Assembly (NCBI GenBank): GCA_937998645.1
Contig: CALLCZ010000100.1
Span: forward strand, 1 to 33,944
From: an uncultured Gammaproteobacteria bacterium
Lineage (GTDB): Bacteria > Pseudomonadota > Gammaproteobacteria > SZUA-229
DNA: 33,944 nucleotides
Direction of reading: 5' to 3'
Below the pieces are notes generated by a model. The model ran no database searches. It was given only the letters and a program-made list of their open reading frames with translations, and had not been told where the DNA came from. Made by a program: the position numbers and the translations under genes. Shown one piece after another: positions 32,233 through 33,944 of this stretch. How positions within the stretch are numbered: position 1 is the first letter of the stretch; every line of letters begins with the position of its first letter.

Positions 32233-32799
32233 TTATTCGGGTTTTTTCGACACTATGACCATGGCAGGTCTGACCAGGCGGCCGTTCAATGAATAACCCT
32301 TCTGCATAACGGTGATGACCGTGTTCGGTTCAACCTCATCGGTTGGTTGCATGGTCATCGCCTGGTGCAGCTCCGGATCAAAAGGCTCGTTTAGCGGATT
32401 GAATTCCTTGACCCCTATTTTTTCAAATGTGGCATTGAACATGTTCATTGTCAGCTTCATGCCTTCGTGCAGGCTTTCTACCGTCACGTCTTCGGCAGCG
32501 AGACCCAGTTCCATGCTGTCCTTGACAGGGAGCATTTCATTGACGAATTTCTCCATGCCGTATTTGTGTGCGTTTTCCAGGTCTTTTTCGGTGCGCTTAC
32601 GCAGGTTGTCCATTTCCGCCTTGGTTCGCAGCAGCAATTCCCAGTTTTCTTCAGCTTTCTTTTCAGCCAGAGCTAACTGTTGCTGTAAATGCTCTTCAGA
32701 TTTGACGATATCATCCTCTTCAAACGCCATTTCCTCTTCCATTTCTTCCAGATGCTCGTTTTCTGCAGATTGTTTCAGTTCTTCATTGCTTGATGACAT
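32233..32799 (-). CDS. grpE: Nucleotide exchange factor GrpE
   Basis: A 188-residue cochaperone that releases ADP from DnaK. An acidic N terminus (1-35) and a long coiled-coil helix (about 33-90) precede the beta domain with the family signature at 148-185 (PTDEVEPNTVITVMQKGY, then GRLVRPAMVIVSK). The ATG at 32799 has GGAG 8 bases upstream; an in-frame start five codons earlier lacks one. grpE lies between hrcA and dnaK, the order found in Xanthomonas-like gammaproteobacteria. Confidence 0.97.
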   Translation of the reverse strand: MSSSNEELKQSAENEHLEEMEEEMAFEEDDIVKSEEHLQQQLALAEKKAEENWELLLRTKAEMDNLRKRTEKDLENAHKYGMEKFVNEMLPVKDSMELGLAAEDVTVESLHEGMKLTMNMFNATFEKIGVKEFNPLNEPFDPELHQAMTMQPTDEVEPNTVITVMQKGYSLNGRLVRPAMVIVSKKPE

Positions 32800-32863
32800 G
32801 TTTGCTCCAATCAATTTCGCACTTTTGACTTGTAAATCACTTAGCCAGGTCTAGTTTCGGCCT

Positions 32864-32891
32864 ATATGGGGCCGATAACCCCATTATCAAG
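32864..32891 (-). promoter_or_regulatory. Sigma-32 (heat-shock) type promoter of grpE
   Basis: On the minus strand CTTGATA (32885-32891) is followed after exactly 13 bases by CCCCATAT (32864-32871), a near-perfect sigma-32 site. The spacer and -10 make an imperfect palindrome (ATGGGG, 7 bases, CCCCAT). It lies 65 bases before the chosen grpE start, in the 115-base gap after hrcA. Confidence 0.82.
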
Positions 32892-32914
32892 GGCAGAATT
32901 AAAAATCCATGACA

Positions 32915-33944
32915 TTATTTATTTAATGCTTCGCCCAGTAGTTTTGCGGTCACATCGACTACCGGGATGACCCTGTTGTAATTAATCCGGGCCGGCCCGA
33001 TAACACCGAGAACCCCCAATGGCTCCCCCTCGATCGAATAAGGCGCTGTTATTACGCTGCAGTCACCCAATCCCTTGAAGCCTGCTTCGTTTCCGATAAA
33101 CACCTTGACACCATCTGCCTGGATACAGCGGTCCAGCAATCCCAGCATTTCACGCTTGTGATCAAACACTTCCAGCAGTTGTGTAAGTTGGCTGGTATCG
33201 GAGGATTCGCCAAAGCGAACCAGATTGGCTTCTCCCTGAACCAGGTATTCATCTTTGGTATCCAGAGATTCTGAAAATGTAGCATCGGCGACCTCGATAG
33301 CAGTCTGCATTATCACATCAATATCCTTGCGCGTTTTTTGCATGCCTTGCAGCAGGGTTTGACGCACTTCAAACAGATCCTTGCCGGAAAAACTCTGGTT
33401 AAGGAAATTGGATGCTTCATGCAATTCGGTCGTCGTATATGATCGCTGCATATGCAGCACACGGTTTTGCACTTCACGCTCATTGATCACCATGATGGCG
33501 AGTATTCGCTGGTCGGAGAGTGGCAAAAACTCGATGTGTCTGAGTCTCGCATGGCTGGCTTTGGGGACAGTAATAATACCGGCCATGTGGGTCAGTTCAG
33601 AAACGATCTGTGATGCGTGGTTGATTAATGCATCTGTATTCTGGTCAGGATCGAGTTCCGCTTTAAGCCTGGTGAGCATTGACTTATTCAGGGGTTCTGT
33701 TTCTAGCATGCTGTCGACGAATAAGCGATAGCCCTGTTCCGTTGGAATACGTCCTGCAGAGGTATGGGGTGAAACGATCAGGCCCTTCTTTTCAAGGACT
33801 GACATTACGTTACGTATCGTAGCCGAGCTGATATCGAGTTCCGAGTCATTTGCCAGCTTTTTGGATCCAACCGGCTGACCATCAGCGATGTAGCTGTAAA
33901 CCAGTTTTTTCAGCAAAAGTGCAGCGCGTTCGTTCAGCTGTTCG
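32915..33944 (-). CDS. hrcA: Heat-inducible transcription repressor HrcA (5' end outside the window)
   Basis: At least 343 codons. The frame is open to the window edge: upstream of LLLKKLVYSYIADGQPVGSK it reads EQLNERAA, so the start lies beyond 33944 and only a few residues are missing. The N-terminal winged helix includes LDISSATIRNVMSVLEKKGL and SPHTSAGRIPTEQGYRLFVD, typical of HrcA. A GAF-like inserted domain follows, and the end is NYNRVIPVVDVTAKLLGEAL. HrcA binds CIRCE operators (TTAGCACTC, 9 bases, GAGTGCTAA) and represses groESL and often its own operon. No CIRCE site is in the window; one could lie before hrcA. Confidence 0.96.
   Translation of the reverse strand, partial: EQLNERAALLLKKLVYSYIADGQPVGSKKLANDSELDISSATIRNVMSVLEKKGLIVSPHTSAGRIPTEQGYRLFVDSMLETEPLNKSMLTRLKAELDPDQNTDALINHASQIVSELTHMAGIITVPKASHARLRHIEFLPLSDQRILAIMVINEREVQNRVLHMQRSYTTTELHEASNFLNQSFSGKDLFEVRQTLLQGMQKTRKDIDVIMQTAIEVADATFSESLDTKDEYLVQGEANLVRFGESSDTSQLTQLLEVFDHKREMLGLLDRCIQADGVKVFIGNEAGFKGLGDCSVITAPYSIEGEPLGVLGVIGPARINYNRVIPVVDVTAKLLGEALNK

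Noticed and set aside
33911-33916. TTG as the start of hrcA
   Set aside because: The frame stays open to the window edge and its residues (EQLNERAA) match the usual HrcA N terminus, so the gene is simply cut by the edge.

Overview
The window reads as chromosomal core DNA of a free-living gammaproteobacterium that I cannot place to genus. Three gene orders support this. The first is gacA/uvrY - uvrC - pgsA - tRNA-Gly - tRNA-Cys - tRNA-Leu, the E. coli uvrY-uvrC-pgsA-glyW-cysT-leuZ order. The second is fabD-fabG-acpP-fabF-pabC-mltG-tmk-holB-pilZ-tatD, the Pseudomonas-type order. The third is hrcA-grpE-dnaK-dnaJ-dapB. HrcA points away from enteric bacteria and toward deeper-branching gammaproteobacteria. 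I saw no phage, transposase, CRISPR array or defence island.

Layout. 21-3181 (minus): a small Kazal-type lipoprotein and two tandem, overlapping DUF21-CBS-CorC membrane proteins. 3182-3633: a 452-base gap with one small candidate ORF and several hairpins. 3634-4194 (plus): a Nudix hydrolase. 4265-8776 (minus): three tRNAs, pgsA, uvrC, a family-5-type uracil-DNA glycosylase and a GacA/UvrY response regulator. 8860-16989 (plus): a class-V PLP enzyme, a YiiX-like permuted papain-fold protein, then fadE, a FadI-type thiolase and a FadJ-type multifunctional protein, together a complete beta-oxidation spiral. 17243-28866 (minus): a long block from dapB through fatty-acid synthesis (fabD, fabG, acpP, fabF), p-aminobenzoate synthesis (pabB, pabC), mltG, tmk, holB, pilZ and tatD to a membrane diguanylate cyclase. 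28978-33944 (minus): dnaJ, dnaK, grpE and the 3' part of hrcA, with sigma-32-type promoters visible before grpE and dnaK.

How the genes work together. The right two thirds couples protein folding, lysine/peptidoglycan precursor synthesis, fatty-acid synthesis, folate precursor synthesis and replication (tmk, holB) in one direction. Fatty-acid breakdown runs in the opposite direction at 10-17 kb. Cyclic-di-GMP and type IV pilus functions (PilZ, GGDEF protein) sit at the end of the fab block, and the GacA-type regulator heads the DNA-repair/tRNA block.

The least ordinary content is in the gaps between genes. A 185-bp near-perfect palindromic element lies between tRNA-Cys and tRNA-Gly and ends in a terminator-like T tract, with a promoter candidate just after it. 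Two about 135-bp composite elements, one inverted repeat nested inside another, sit within otherwise tight gene strings (UDG/uvrC and fabD/fabG). Solo arms and other dispersed-repeat types occur at four more places. I found no clear undescribed multi-gene system; these repeats are the best candidates for something not explained by ordinary gene annotation.
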